Virus record (IMG/VR): IMGVR_UViG_3300045051_000437 | Span: 1 to 35,268 of that record | DNA length: 35,268 nucleotides | Direction: 5' to 3' (one strand) | Source of the DNA: a virus | In this document: in pieces, positions 20,958-30,342 of the stretch | How the letters are laid out: every line of letters begins with the position of its first letter | Position numbering within the stretch: position 1 is the stretch's first letter | Position numbers and translations under genes: made by a program | Notes under the pieces: model-generated | The model's database searches: none | Seen by the model: the letters and a program-made list of their open reading frames with translations, nothing else | What the model was told of the DNA's origin: nothing

Positions 20958-23825
20958 TTATTCGTTCTGCGGCTCTTCGCCTGCCGCTTTAACGGATACC
21001 TGCATCTGAACAAGCAGCGGCTTCAACCAGCGAGCGGCATTGGCAGACACATCCGCAGGTCGGGCGTTGGCTATCTTCATCAACACTTTCGCGGCTTCCG
21101 GGTTCATCAGACCCTCTTGCAAAATCGCGGTCACTTTTTTTTCATTATGCTCCAAACCCGCCGCTATAAAGCTCTTTATGAAATTTTTGGCAGCCGAAAA
21201 CGTCCAGCCGTGTCCGGTTGTGACCGCAGCTAAAGCGGCCAGTTTTTCAGCACCGTTGGTAATCTGATCACCGAAACCCTTTTCAATCGTTGTGGCCCCC
21301 CCCGCATACGACACATGCTTATTGCGGCCTATGACCCCCATCATCTGCCCGTAGTCTTTAAGAGCCTGCATGGCTTTGGCACCATACATTTTTTCAATGG
21401 ACGGGCCGAACTGTTTAATCAGCTTGGCAGCTTGCATAGCCGTCATTTCGGGATTACCCAGAACGTCGGCTTTAGACAGTTCTCTAATCTCAAGCTCTCG
21501 CTCGATAGCCCGTGGTATCTGCCCCTTGATGACCCGCTCGACGGCGGGCGTCAGGCCGAGGTTATCCAGAGCGGCGGAGTTCTGGCGCACCCACGCGACG
21601 GCCCGCGGAATGTTCATCACGCCGGTATTCGCATCGACGGTGCGGGTGATAAGCTGCTCGACGGCGTGCGGCATGGACTGCTCGGCGGCTTGCTCGCGGC
21701 CCACTGCCTTAATAAGATCCTTGCTGCCCGTCGGCGTGAAAAACTTTGCCGGTACCTGTTCGGCGGGGAGGCGCAGACCACTCGCCTGCTCGCCGGATTG
21801 CAGCACGTCCTGCACGGCGCCCCGGTAGAACCGCTCAAATTTTTCTTCGCGGGAGTATTTCTTGGCGGCGGCGTACTTGGCGGCCACATCCTCCGCTGGT
21901 TGCAGGTTGGCGAGCTGATCCGCAATAGCGTCCCGCTTGGTCAGCAGATCATGCGACTTCTGCGATGTGGCGTTGCCGTGCCACAGCTTATCTTTGTTCA
22001 GAATAAGCGTTTCCGGCCCGTCAATGTCGATCCCATGCACCGCATCGTACCCTTCTTTCCGCAGCACGTCGATCAACGGCTTGTCATGTACTAGAGAATG
22101 CTGGTCAATCCCACGTTCTGCAACCCGATAAGGATCAAACTTTATGCCAGTTAGTTTTTCATAGACTTTCTGCCCTTCCGGTGATTCGAGGTCGAGAATC
22201 TTCGCATCGGCTGGCAGCGTACGCTCAAGCACTTTACCGTCTTTGCTCTTGTTGATGTAGTATTCGGCAGTTGAGCGGTCCGTCGTCCAATAATCGCCGG
22301 TCTGCATGCCTTTGCTGCTGCCCGTCGGATCGCCTTCTTTAAACGGCACTTCCCCACGATACAGCTTAACGCCACCGCCCTGCACCGGCACTTCGCGCTC
22401 CGGAAACTGCTTCTTAAATAAAGCTATAGCCCGCGCCTCCGCGCCGGTATCCGTCTTGTCGGCCTGCTTATACATGGCGGGATGCACACCGGCATCCTTG
22501 AGAGCCGCATGGACCGCCGGAATGTCGGGCTTCGACTCGACGGCCGCAAGCTGCTTTTCTACGGCTGCGAGCTCGGTTTTCAGCTTGGACGGGTAGACGA
22601 TCTGATCGGCGTGCAGCGCCACATCCCCCGACTCGGCGGCGGTGCCCATAGCTTCGAAGTCGCGGGCAATCGCGTCTTTCAGGCCACCGAGCAGGCGGCG
22701 GGTGTTGGGGTTCTTCGACTCACCGATCAGCCCGCCGATGGTGCGCTCCACGTCCTGCAAGCCCTGCACCGTCTTGGGCTGCTTGGCGGCGTAATCCATA
22801 ATGCCTTTAACCATCTGTTTGTCCTGCTTCAACAGCGATCCGCCGAGCAGTTCCTTACCGGCGTCCCGCAGGTTGTCAGCAGGCATCGGGTATTCCGGCA
22901 CGTCGGCCCACATCTCCGCCTCACGACTGAGCACGGGCGCTTTAGCGGCCTCGATAGCCTTTACCTGCGCCTGCCCGGTGAGAGCAGCGGGCTGCACGGC
23001 CGGCAGCTCGGCGGGCTTACCGAGCGCACCCGTCAAATTATTGACCGCCGCTTTGTTCAGTTCGGCATCCGAGTATTTAAGCCGCTCGGCAAACGCCGGG
23101 TCTTTGGCCGACATGGACTGCTCCAGGGCCGCCGACTTGTAGTTGCCGCTCGCCTGACCGGGAGTGGGCGTAACGGTGGGCTTGAGCCGGTTCACCAGCG
23201 CGTCGGTTTCAGTCTGGCGGAGCGCGTTCGCCTCTGCGGCGGCTGACGTGCCGGGGGCTTGCGCTTCGGAAAACTGTTGGGCGGCACGCCAGGCGTTCCG
23301 CTTGTCGGAAAACGGCACGCCGCGCTGCCCGGCGGCGGCCAGCTTATTCAGCCCTGCGCCTATCAGCTTGCCGCCGAGCTGCCCCCCTACCTCCATACCT
23401 ACGCCGGTAAGTATGTCTTTACCTGTCTCGTAGGTCATCCCGCCGAGCGTGTTGGGGGCCGTACCGGGTGCCACCCCAAGGCCCAGCGACTCGTCAAGCA
23501 GCCGGGCTCCACGCTTGCCGATGGCGTAGCCAAGGCCCGCACCTGCCACGGTGCCAGCCACAGGGGCGGCCCCCGAGCCGAGGATCGCCCCACCGGCCAC
23601 GCCGGCACCTTCAAGCAACGGCGTGTACAGCTTGCTGGCGGTTTTTTTCCAGGGCGCTGCGCCTTGGCTGATCTCCGGACCGGCAGGGGTGGCCGACACC
23701 TTGCCGGGCAGGTCGCCGTAAGCATCCGGGTACTTGGCAGCGAGTTTACCCGCCAGGGTGGCATCGTCCATGTCGCCGTAGTCGGGATACTTCTCGCGGA
23801 ATTTTACCAGTTCAGGTACAGGCAT
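20958..23825 (-). CDS. Large ejection-type virion protein with ADP-ribosyltransferase-like region
   Basis: The 955-residue protein starts right after the stop of the preceding gene (TAGATG). It opens with two short Tyr-Pro motifs (KYPDYGD, KYPDAYGD), then a Gly/Ala-rich hydrophobic stretch at about 70-105 that could insert into a membrane. Long helical regions follow. Residues about 470-615 resemble an ADP-ribosyltransferase fold: KLYRGE, then GDYWTTDRSTAEYYI, LPADAKILDL, GYDAVHG and GPETLIL. Position after two other ejection-type proteins suggests delivery into the host with the DNA, as for P22 gp16. Enzyme activity is not proven. A structural pore role is the main alternative. Confidence 0.7.
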   Translation of the reverse strand: MPVPELVKFREKYPDYGDMDDATLAGKLAAKYPDAYGDLPGKVSATPAGPEISQGAAPWKKTASKLYTPLLEGAGVAGGAILGSGAAPVAGTVAGAGLGYAIGKRGARLLDESLGLGVAPGTAPNTLGGMTYETGKDILTGVGMEVGGQLGGKLIGAGLNKLAAAGQRGVPFSDKRNAWRAAQQFSEAQAPGTSAAAEANALRQTETDALVNRLKPTVTPTPGQASGNYKSAALEQSMSAKDPAFAERLKYSDAELNKAAVNNLTGALGKPAELPAVQPAALTGQAQVKAIEAAKAPVLSREAEMWADVPEYPMPADNLRDAGKELLGGSLLKQDKQMVKGIMDYAAKQPKTVQGLQDVERTIGGLIGESKNPNTRRLLGGLKDAIARDFEAMGTAAESGDVALHADQIVYPSKLKTELAAVEKQLAAVESKPDIPAVHAALKDAGVHPAMYKQADKTDTGAEARAIALFKKQFPEREVPVQGGGVKLYRGEVPFKEGDPTGSSKGMQTGDYWTTDRSTAEYYINKSKDGKVLERTLPADAKILDLESPEGQKVYEKLTGIKFDPYRVAERGIDQHSLVHDKPLIDVLRKEGYDAVHGIDIDGPETLILNKDKLWHGNATSQKSHDLLTKRDAIADQLANLQPAEDVAAKYAAAKKYSREEKFERFYRGAVQDVLQSGEQASGLRLPAEQVPAKFFTPTGSKDLIKAVGREQAAEQSMPHAVEQLITRTVDANTGVMNIPRAVAWVRQNSAALDNLGLTPAVERVIKGQIPRAIERELEIRELSKADVLGNPEMTAMQAAKLIKQFGPSIEKMYGAKAMQALKDYGQMMGVIGRNKHVSYAGGATTIEKGFGDQITNGAEKLAALAAVTTGHGWTFSAAKNFIKSFIAAGLEHNEKKVTAILQEGLMNPEAAKVLMKIANARPADVSANAARWLKPLLVQMQVSVKAAGEEPQNE

Positions 23826-25646
23826 CTATCTGATCCCCAGTGGGTCGCCACCGCCAGCCCCGGCCCGCGCACCCTTCATCCGTTTTTGCACTTCGAACCG
23901 CTGGTCCTGCAACGCCTTGATCCGGTTGCCGCCTTCCTGGCGGGTCGCCTTCATCAGCTTTATCATCTCGCTGACCGGCAGGTTGTTGTCATGGATCCTC
24001 GCCATCTCGGTCCGCGCACCTTCGGCTACCTGCGCCACCGACCCGGCACCACCGGCTTGCAGCTTGGCGTTCTCCGTGGAGATAGCCGACACAAGCATGT
24101 CATAGATGTTGATGTTCGCGGTACCGACCAGCTTCTTGTTGAAATCCCGCACGCCCATGTTGAGCAGTCGATTGCGGTCCAGATTGAGCGTTTTGGACAT
24201 GTTGCCGATGTGAGTTTCCAGCTGCGCAATGTTACCATCAATCGTCTTGATGAACGCTCCGGAAGCGTCAAGCTGCTTAGTGACGAACTTGAGCGACCCG
24301 GCATCCGCCTTGAAATCCTCTTTACCAGCCCCCGCTTCGGCGGCGGACAAGCCGGATTTCTGCGCCCATTGCGAATACTCCTGCGCGAACTGTGACCTTG
24401 ATTTTGCAGCCGCTTTGCCCCAGCCGAAGTTCGGCATTTCGCCGGTCCGCTGTTTCGTCTCAAACCAGAATGTCTTGTCCTCGGGCTTCCACTTGCCGAA
24501 ATCCGTTGATGGGTCGTTACCGCCGGGATTTTGCAGATTTACCCGTATCTCGGTCTTTTTGGCGGCACGCTTGTCCTCGGCATCCAGCACAGACTGGGCG
24601 AACTGGCGGTACTCGGCCGGCATAGTCTTATCAACCGCTATGGCTTGAAACTGTGTGTTGGTGGCTCCCAGCTTAAAATCGTTCCAGGCTGCATCACGGT
24701 CGGCTTGGGGGGCCGCCGGATTGGTAAACACACTGCGCAGCTGTTGTGGCGTTTTGCTGGCCTTCTCGATGTCCTTCACCGGTTCCCACTTGGTAATCTG
24801 CTTGCTGCCCAGTTTGGTGACCGTCTTGTAAGTACCCTCCGGCGTGTTGGCGGGGTCGATACCGAGCTCCGGAAATTTCTCCGCCAGCTTGGCGATCTCC
24901 GGCTGCGTCCATTTCTTGACCGTCTCCACTTCACCCTTGCGCGGCACGCTCACGCTGTCAACCGCTGGCACGTAGGGGGCAAGCTGCGGATCGGCACGCA
25001 CCTGTGACCACAATCGCTGGAATCCTTCATCATCACCCGCTTCGGCGTACTTCTCGCCCCATTTCGTCACCATGGCGAGCTTGGCTTTTGTCTGCTCCTG
25101 GAGATGCATCTGCTCAAACTGCACCCGCTCGGCCCGCACGCCGTTGGCCACATCCATCGGTATCTTGCCCGCTTTGACGGCCTCCATAAGCTGCTGGTCA
25201 GATGGGTACTGTTTGCCCGGCCCGGCGGCTGGCGCTGCGGCGGGCTGCGGTGTGGCGGCTGCGGATGTCGGCGCAGTGGGCGGCAGGTCGGTGGCCGGCA
25301 GCGGCATACCCGCACCGACCCCACCGGCAATCTGCGGCGGCGCGGCGGGCATCGGCCCGGTAGCTCCCGGCCCGGCGAGCATGTTTGTCATCTGCGGCGG
25401 TGCGACGGGCTGTGACGGCATGGCAGGCTGCGGCGCGGTGGCATCCAGGCCGCCGTACTGTGCCAGATAATTCTTTACGCCCTCGGTCTTTTCCAGCTCG
25501 GCAAGGTGCATCTGCTGCACGCGCAATGCCAGCTTGTTTTGCTGCACAGTGTCGCCGTAAGCGGCCATCCGGGCCGCGGCCTGATCCATGTTGATCCGGT
25601 CGGCTGCGGAGGGCATCACGTCCATTGCTGTCAGCATGTTTTGCAT
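23826..25646 (-). CDS. Ejection-type virion protein, coiled-coil rich
   Basis: The 606-residue protein has a helical N-terminus (QQNKLALRVQQMHLAELEK, about 35-53), a Pro/Ala-rich linker (about 70-150) and long helical stretches to the end. One of these, DGNIAQLETHIGNMSK, is likely a coiled coil. No enzyme motif is seen. Location between two other internal-type proteins and below the neck genes matches the gp20 position in P22, whose product is ejected with the DNA. Assignment rests on order and composition; direct sequence similarity to P22 gp20 is not claimed. Confidence 0.65.
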   Translation of the reverse strand: MQNMLTAMDVMPSAADRINMDQAAARMAAYGDTVQQNKLALRVQQMHLAELEKTEGVKNYLAQYGGLDATAPQPAMPSQPVAPPQMTNMLAGPGATGPMPAAPPQIAGGVGAGMPLPATDLPPTAPTSAAATPQPAAAPAAGPGKQYPSDQQLMEAVKAGKIPMDVANGVRAERVQFEQMHLQEQTKAKLAMVTKWGEKYAEAGDDEGFQRLWSQVRADPQLAPYVPAVDSVSVPRKGEVETVKKWTQPEIAKLAEKFPELGIDPANTPEGTYKTVTKLGSKQITKWEPVKDIEKASKTPQQLRSVFTNPAAPQADRDAAWNDFKLGATNTQFQAIAVDKTMPAEYRQFAQSVLDAEDKRAAKKTEIRVNLQNPGGNDPSTDFGKWKPEDKTFWFETKQRTGEMPNFGWGKAAAKSRSQFAQEYSQWAQKSGLSAAEAGAGKEDFKADAGSLKFVTKQLDASGAFIKTIDGNIAQLETHIGNMSKTLNLDRNRLLNMGVRDFNKKLVGTANINIYDMLVSAISTENAKLQAGGAGSVAQVAEGARTEMARIHDNNLPVSEMIKLMKATRQEGGNRIKALQDQRFEVQKRMKGARAGAGGGDPLGIR

Positions 25647-25649
25647 GAC

Positions 25650-26777
25650 TTACCCCCACCCCAGCGAGTTGCCGATCTCCGGCACGGCAAGCTGATAGTC
25701 CGTCGTACCGCCATACCCGCCCGCTCTGCCCGCGCCGCCGCCCATGTTGGCAAGATACTGCTGATAGAGCTGGTTCTGGTTGTACGCGCCGAAGCCACCC
25801 ATGATCTGATTGCCGACTCCGGCTATGCCACCGGCCCAGGCATTCGCTGCACCGGTCCGCCCGGCCGCTGCGGCGTTACCCGCCCCGATGGCGTTCTGTC
25901 CGATCTGCCCGGCGGTCTGCAACCCGGCACTCGTCAGGGTGTTGGCGGCGGTCTGCCCGACCCCCGCCACCCCGGCGAGCCGGTTGAACACGGTATTCTG
26001 GCCGGTCATGGCGGCGTTGTACATATCGAGGGCCGAGGTGTAATCGCGGGTGAAATTCAGCTGGTTCTCACCGAAGGCCCGACCATACGCCGCGCCGTAT
26101 TCCTGCGAGCCGAGGTCTTGGCCGTAATTGGTAAGCGCCACGCCCAGGTTGCCGGACCCCAGGTTGCCAGCCGCCGAGCCAGCGGCAGTCAGCGCGTTGG
26201 CGCCGGATTTGAGGCGGAACGCATAGCCTGGATCTTTGGTTACATCCACGCTGTTCGGGTCGAATTTATAACGGCTGGTATCGAAGGCGAATTGCGGCGT
26301 GGTGAGAAAATTCGCGCCGCCGGTTGCCGGCGCGCCACCCGAACCGATAAGCGAGTTCGACGCATTGGCGGCCTTGACCGCATCTGCTATGGTGTAGCCG
26401 TTCGGATTGGGTAACGTGCCGTTCACCATCTGCATGATCTGTTGGGGTGTCGCACCGTAGCCGGGGGCTGCCGTAACGGCGTACCCGCCTGGGTTTATGC
26501 CCAGTCCGCCAGTCAGCTGATTAAGCGCACCTTTGCCGGCCTGCAGCCAGGGCTGTTGGTTCTCCTGCTGCTTAAGAAACATGTCCCACTGCATCTGCGT
26601 AGCGCGGTCCGCCGCTCCGGCTGCAATTCGGGCTGCATCCGTCGCTGCGCCGGCTTGCATGGCCGACCCGGCCAATCCCGCACCGGCCTGCAAGCCGCCC
26701 GCACCGGCCATAATCATGGAAAAAGGATCGTGTACCATACAGCGGCTAAGAATACGCCCCATCGTTGTAAATTTCAT
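25650..26777 (-). CDS. Ejection-type virion protein, Gly/Ala-rich
   Basis: The 375-residue protein is rich in Gly, Ala, Asn and Gln. Residues 25-55 hold repeated small-residue helices (AGAGGLQAGAGLAGSAMQAG). These are followed by QWDMFLKQQENQQPWLQAGK, a motif I associate with phage internal or injection proteins. It takes the gp7 position of P22-like gene order, the first of three internal proteins. The start codon ATG 26777 lies in the loop of an 8-bp hairpin that also covers the stop of the GNAT gene. ATG 26762, five codons later, is a possible alternative start. Confidence 0.7.
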   Translation of the reverse strand: MKFTTMGRILSRCMVHDPFSMIMAGAGGLQAGAGLAGSAMQAGAATDAARIAAGAADRATQMQWDMFLKQQENQQPWLQAGKGALNQLTGGLGINPGGYAVTAAPGYGATPQQIMQMVNGTLPNPNGYTIADAVKAANASNSLIGSGGAPATGGANFLTTPQFAFDTSRYKFDPNSVDVTKDPGYAFRLKSGANALTAAGSAAGNLGSGNLGVALTNYGQDLGSQEYGAAYGRAFGENQLNFTRDYTSALDMYNAAMTGQNTVFNRLAGVAGVGQTAANTLTSAGLQTAGQIGQNAIGAGNAAAAGRTGAANAWAGGIAGVGNQIMGGFGAYNQNQLYQQYLANMGGGAGRAGGYGGTTDYQLAVPEIGNSLGWG

Positions 26778-26785
26778 TTTACAAC
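26764..26785 (-). promoter_or_regulatory. Hairpin presenting the start codon of the ejection gene
   Basis: On the minus strand GTTGTAAA and TTTACAAC form a perfect 8-bp stem around the loop ATGAAA, which is the start codon plus the second codon. The Shine-Dalgarno-like GAGGGA ends directly before the stem. Translation of the GNAT gene to its stop would open the stem, so the two genes may be coupled. Confidence 0.5.
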
Positions 26786-27153
26786 TCCCTCGACATCAGA
26801 ACGTAAGCCTCCTGATAGCCGTGTTTCAGGTACAGGTTCGCTCTCTGTCGCTTGGCCGACACCACCATACTGCCACAACCCTGCTGCCGGGCCGCTTCAT
26901 GCGCTCTGGCGAACAAATCATGCGCAACACCGCTCCGGCGGTATTCGGGCAACACATACCAGACTTCGCCATGCGCGGTGCGGCCATTGACGTAATAACC
27001 GGAAATGCCCACCAGCAGGCCGTCGCGGTGCGCGGTGATGATATTCAGAGTGCCATTTTCGTATGCGGAAATAAGAACGGGGGTATGAGTAGGACAGCCG
27101 AGTTCGTCGCAGAACCGGCTGATCAAGGCGAGAATTTGGGGGCTATTCTCCAT
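26779..27153 (-). CDS. GNAT-family acetyltransferase
   Basis: The 124-residue protein has the GNAT core: LVGISGYYV (beta strands), EVWYVLPEYRRSGVAHDLF (motif A, with RRSGVA as the acetyl-CoA pyrophosphate loop, about 63-81) and a C-terminal ANLYLKHGYQEAYVLM strand-helix. The length is short but adequate for a minimal GNAT. GAGGAG precedes the ATG. Such genes are frequent next to phage tail and ejection genes. The acceptor could be a virion protein, a host protein or a small molecule; the sequence does not tell. Confidence 0.85.
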   Translation of the reverse strand: MENSPQILALISRFCDELGCPTHTPVLISAYENGTLNIITAHRDGLLVGISGYYVNGRTAHGEVWYVLPEYRRSGVAHDLFARAHEAARQQGCGSMVVSAKRQRANLYLKHGYQEAYVLMSREL

Positions 27154-27215
27154 TGCGACTCCTCGGACCGCCCCTCGTATACGTGCGTATCACAGTTTTA
27201 CCTCTATGTAAACAA

Positions 27216-27905
27216 TTATTTATCATCGACCGTGTGTGTGCCGAGCATGTCTACCTGCACATGCACTCCGAAGTTGGGCGCGATGACCGGATGCGCGTAG
27301 GTATCCGCCGCATCCGCCGGGTTGCGAAACAGGGTAAACATTATCCGCGAACCGGCCAGAACGCCGACCGTGCTGATCGCCGGAAAGTTGGACCGCAGAC
27401 CCTTCCAGGCCACCCCCGGCGCGGCATCCGTAACGCTGGTCGTCACACCGCTGCCGTAGACACCGTTCCGGTTCACCAGCATGTAGCGCAGTTGCCATTT
27501 AACGTTCCCCGCGTCGGCGGTCGTCGGTGCCCAGTGAACGTGCGGAATAATGTCCGTGCCGAACAGCATTTCATGGAATAACTCTTTCGACCCGCCAAGC
27601 TGCTCGACCGTAGCCCCCGTGCCGGCGAACGCCCGCGCCGTAATATAGGCATCACCATTGACCGCGATGAGCGACGGCACGCTGCCACCGCTGGTCTGCG
27701 GCGACAGGTCGATGTCGATGTCTTTCCAGCAGGTCGCATTCCCGTACGCCCGCAGCGTGCCGTCCGCTTCAAACTCGCTGTAATTGGGTGGAGTGCCCAT
27801 CAGGCTGAAAAGCTCCTGAAAATACTGCACCCAGCGAGGATCGGTGATCTTGCTTTTCAGATCGGCAAACCACAGAGGACTGTTTATCGGTGCGAGGGGC
27901 CGCAT
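27216..27905 (-). CDS. Structural protein next to the neck genes
   Basis: The 229-residue protein starts inside the stop codon of the gp10-like gene (TAATG). Landmarks are an N-terminal PRWVQYFQELFSLMG and a beta-rich body with DIIPHVHWAP and WQLRYMLVNRNGVYG. It is probably a jelly-roll or sandwich protein. Similar proteins occur downstream of gp10-type genes in some podoviruses, but I cannot name the function. Position suggests a tail-needle, plug or tail-hub role. No signal or membrane segment is seen. Confidence 0.6.
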   Translation of the reverse strand: MRPLAPINSPLWFADLKSKITDPRWVQYFQELFSLMGTPPNYSEFEADGTLRAYGNATCWKDIDIDLSPQTSGGSVPSLIAVNGDAYITARAFAGTGATVEQLGGSKELFHEMLFGTDIIPHVHWAPTTADAGNVKWQLRYMLVNRNGVYGSGVTTSVTDAAPGVAWKGLRSNFPAISTVGVLAGSRIMFTLFRNPADAADTYAHPVIAPNFGVHVQVDMLGTHTVDDK

Positions 27906-29605
27906 TACGCCGGCTCCACATAGTAGCCGAGAATTATTTTCTTCGCCGGGCTGGACATCCGCAGCCTGAAAACCCGGTCCTTGGACCGCCCGACCCCCGA
28001 CCAGCGCAGCCGTCTGCGGTACTCACCGGCCCGCCCCATCGACTGCGGATACTCGCTGCTCCAGGTTCGCCCGCCGTCCTTCGACACACTCAGTCCAGCA
28101 ATAGGCACGACCGCCGGCATGGCTAAGATGATTTCCGGCGGCTCGGTGTACCCAGACCCGCCATTGGTAACGGTTACGCCGGTCACTGAGCCGAAAGCAA
28201 CAGCCGCCACGGCGGTTGCGCCCGACCCTTCGCCGTTCGTGCTGCGGATCAGGACCGCCGGTACCGATGTGTAGTCCGCTCCGTTGTAGGTCACCGCAAT
28301 ACTGGTCACCGCATCGCCGGTAAGGGTCGCCAGAGCGGTGGCCGGCGAGTTGACCCCCACCGTACCGACACCGGCCTCCACATCCACCTTCAGCTCACCG
28401 ATGAAAATATCTTCCAGATACTCCTCATCAGCGAGCCGCTGGGTGGTGTGCTCGCTGATGATCGGCCTGCCCGCGTCGGTGTAGAAGCGGGACGACATCT
28501 CATACAGGTTGCTGGTGTAATAATCACCGACGAGGTGCATCCCGGCGAAGAACGCATAGCAGTTGCCGAGGTGCCGGTTGACACCCACACTGCTCGGGCT
28601 AGACGTGGACCGCTCATGCCACATGTTGATCGTGTCATCGTATACGAACGTCCAGTTGTCCACCGGATTAGTCAGCACGTAGAAAGTGTGGCCCTCGTCA
28701 TAGTAAACGTAGCCGAAGCACTGCGAATGGTCGGTTGACTGCGCCATCCGGTAGACGATGGCCGGCGGCGTGATGACAACCGGCAGGTAGCCTTCCAGCT
28801 TGACCACGCCGACAAATTCGCCGCCTTCGCCGTTCCGCTGGTTGGCGAGGAAGAAAGCACTGTTGCTGCCTCGGGCGACTGACCAGGGCGCCGGAGTGCC
28901 GAAGTCGATCACTGCCCCGGTCATCCGGCTGAACGGCGAGCCGGTACTGGTCGGCGTGCCAGTATTGTAGTAGACCTCAGAGGTATACTGCTTGATGAAG
29001 AATAACTGCTGGTGCAGGTTGAGTTGTGCCTGAATGGTATCAGGAGCGGCTTGTACGGGATTCTTAGTCAGCGCGTTCCACGTCGTTCCGTCGTACAAAT
29101 CGGAGGTCCAGGACGACATAGAACCGTCCGACACGACGAAATAGCCGTCAATGAACTCCAGGTACTTCGGCATAGCGGGCCAACCGCCGCCGGAAATAGT
29201 GCTGAAATTGGTGGTCGTCACGTTGTAGATGTAACCGTTTTCCCCATCCACAATGCAGACCTGATCGCCGCCGATGCCGTCGGACACCAGGCCATTATTC
29301 TTTATCGACACGCGGCCCGTCGAAGTGGAAAGCGTGCCCAGTTCGGCGGATGCGGTGCCGTCCGCCGCGATGGCGAACAGCTTGTTGCTGATCACCACAT
29401 AGAGTAGGTCATTGAAAGGCATCGCACCGCGGACCGGCGGACTGTTGTTCTCATACCACAAGCGCAGGCCCGGCGTGCCGACCAGTGCGGCGATGTTCTT
29501 GGCACCAGGCGCATTGGCGAGCTCCGGAAAAAAATTGATGAGCCGCTGCGACTCAAACGCCACGCTGCGGCCCATGTAGGCGGTGGGGATAAAGGGGAGT
29601 CTCAC
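27905..29605 (-). CDS. P22 gp10-like neck/hub protein (DNA stabilisation)
   Basis: A GTG start at 29605 overlaps the gp4-like stop (GTGA). The 566-residue protein begins like P22 gp10 homologues: SQRLINFFPELANAPGA, then VGTPGLRLWYE. It continues with blade-like beta repeats (MPFNDLLYVVISNKLFAI and YLEFIDGYFVVSD). In P22 gp10 closes the portal after DNA packaging and binds the tail needle. At about residues 420-500 two tandem GxxYTxxP units (NGADYTSVPAVLI and NGGSGYTEPPEIIL) look like an inserted beta module, which may explain the extra length. Confidence 0.85.
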   Translation of the reverse strand: MRLPFIPTAYMGRSVAFESQRLINFFPELANAPGAKNIAALVGTPGLRLWYENNSPPVRGAMPFNDLLYVVISNKLFAIAADGTASAELGTLSTSTGRVSIKNNGLVSDGIGGDQVCIVDGENGYIYNVTTTNFSTISGGGWPAMPKYLEFIDGYFVVSDGSMSSWTSDLYDGTTWNALTKNPVQAAPDTIQAQLNLHQQLFFIKQYTSEVYYNTGTPTSTGSPFSRMTGAVIDFGTPAPWSVARGSNSAFFLANQRNGEGGEFVGVVKLEGYLPVVITPPAIVYRMAQSTDHSQCFGYVYYDEGHTFYVLTNPVDNWTFVYDDTINMWHERSTSSPSSVGVNRHLGNCYAFFAGMHLVGDYYTSNLYEMSSRFYTDAGRPIISEHTTQRLADEEYLEDIFIGELKVDVEAGVGTVGVNSPATALATLTGDAVTSIAVTYNGADYTSVPAVLIRSTNGEGSGATAVAAVAFGSVTGVTVTNGGSGYTEPPEIILAMPAVVPIAGLSVSKDGGRTWSSEYPQSMGRAGEYRRRLRWSGVGRSKDRVFRLRMSSPAKKIILGYYVEPA

Positions 29606-30330
29606 GACTGGTCCGTATAAATGTTGTACCCACCACGCCCGGTCTTACAGCCCGGCAGGTCGAGGCCGGCAACTATCGGCCTGGCGTTCATGTTCTCGAT
29701 AATCTGCATGCTTTTCACAGCCTCAGCGTGAATGTCGCCGGGTATCGGTCCTTTGCGGCCCATCGGCCGCCAGATCGCCTCTGCGCCGTTATAAACGATA
29801 GCCCGAAAGTACGCCGGGGTGAAGGCCACATTGTCAGTAAGGCCCGAAAATTCGGTAAAATATTTCTGACTATCAAAATACAGCCGGTCCGAACTGCTGT
29901 CGGGTATCGGGTAGCAGTTTATCGTGCCGACGTGCGCGGCCTGCTGAGTAACGCCCGGATCGTAATAAATAGCTGCCGGCCTGGCGCTGGAAATCATTTT
30001 GTCGCCGTAAGACTCGTAAATTTCGACGGTCTTAACGTCTATCGGGTAGTCATTACCGCCCGCATCCCTTACGAATGCTCGTACAATTTCTATCGGCTTG
30101 GCGGTGTTGAAATTGGCAGACGGGCCGATGGTGTAGGCCCGCTGCCCGGCGACCAGCGGAAAGTTCTCCTGAACGGTCGCAAGCTGCAGGAGATCCCGCG
30201 CCGACCAAGAATCCAGCATCAGGTTGACGTGCCGGAGACATTTCTGCATCTCGCTGGCTTCCGGCACTTCATCCAAGGTCGTCGCGCCGACTACCTCCAT
30301 CATGGCGATAAAAATGTCTCTGACGAGCAT
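29602..30330 (-). CDS. P22 gp4-like head-tail adaptor
   Basis: The 242-residue protein matches gp4-type adaptors: an N-terminal helix pair with CLRHVNLMLDSWSARDLL, then VAGQRAYTIGP and IEIVRAFVRDAGG, later INCYPIPDSS. The C-terminus contains NGAEAIWRPMG and a helix that probably contacts the portal. It should bind the portal ring after packaging and receive the gp10-like hub, encoded directly downstream with a GTGA overlap. It is longer than P22 gp4 (about 166 residues), mostly at the C-terminal end. Confidence 0.85.
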   Translation of the reverse strand: MLVRDIFIAMMEVVGATTLDEVPEASEMQKCLRHVNLMLDSWSARDLLQLATVQENFPLVAGQRAYTIGPSANFNTAKPIEIVRAFVRDAGGNDYPIDVKTVEIYESYGDKMISSARPAAIYYDPGVTQQAAHVGTINCYPIPDSSSDRLYFDSQKYFTEFSGLTDNVAFTPAYFRAIVYNGAEAIWRPMGRKGPIPGDIHAEAVKSMQIIENMNARPIVAGLDLPGCKTGRGGYNIYTDQS

Positions 30331-30342
30331 TCTGTGGGCTCC

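Noticed and set aside
23259-24395. 378-residue open frame on the plus strand
   Set aside because: It crosses two ejection-type genes on the other strand and has shadow-type composition (Arg, Gly, His, Pro).
27154-27215. Promoter in the gap upstream of the GNAT gene
   Set aside because: TTTACA is present on the minus strand, but no adequate -10 box lies at 16-18 bases.
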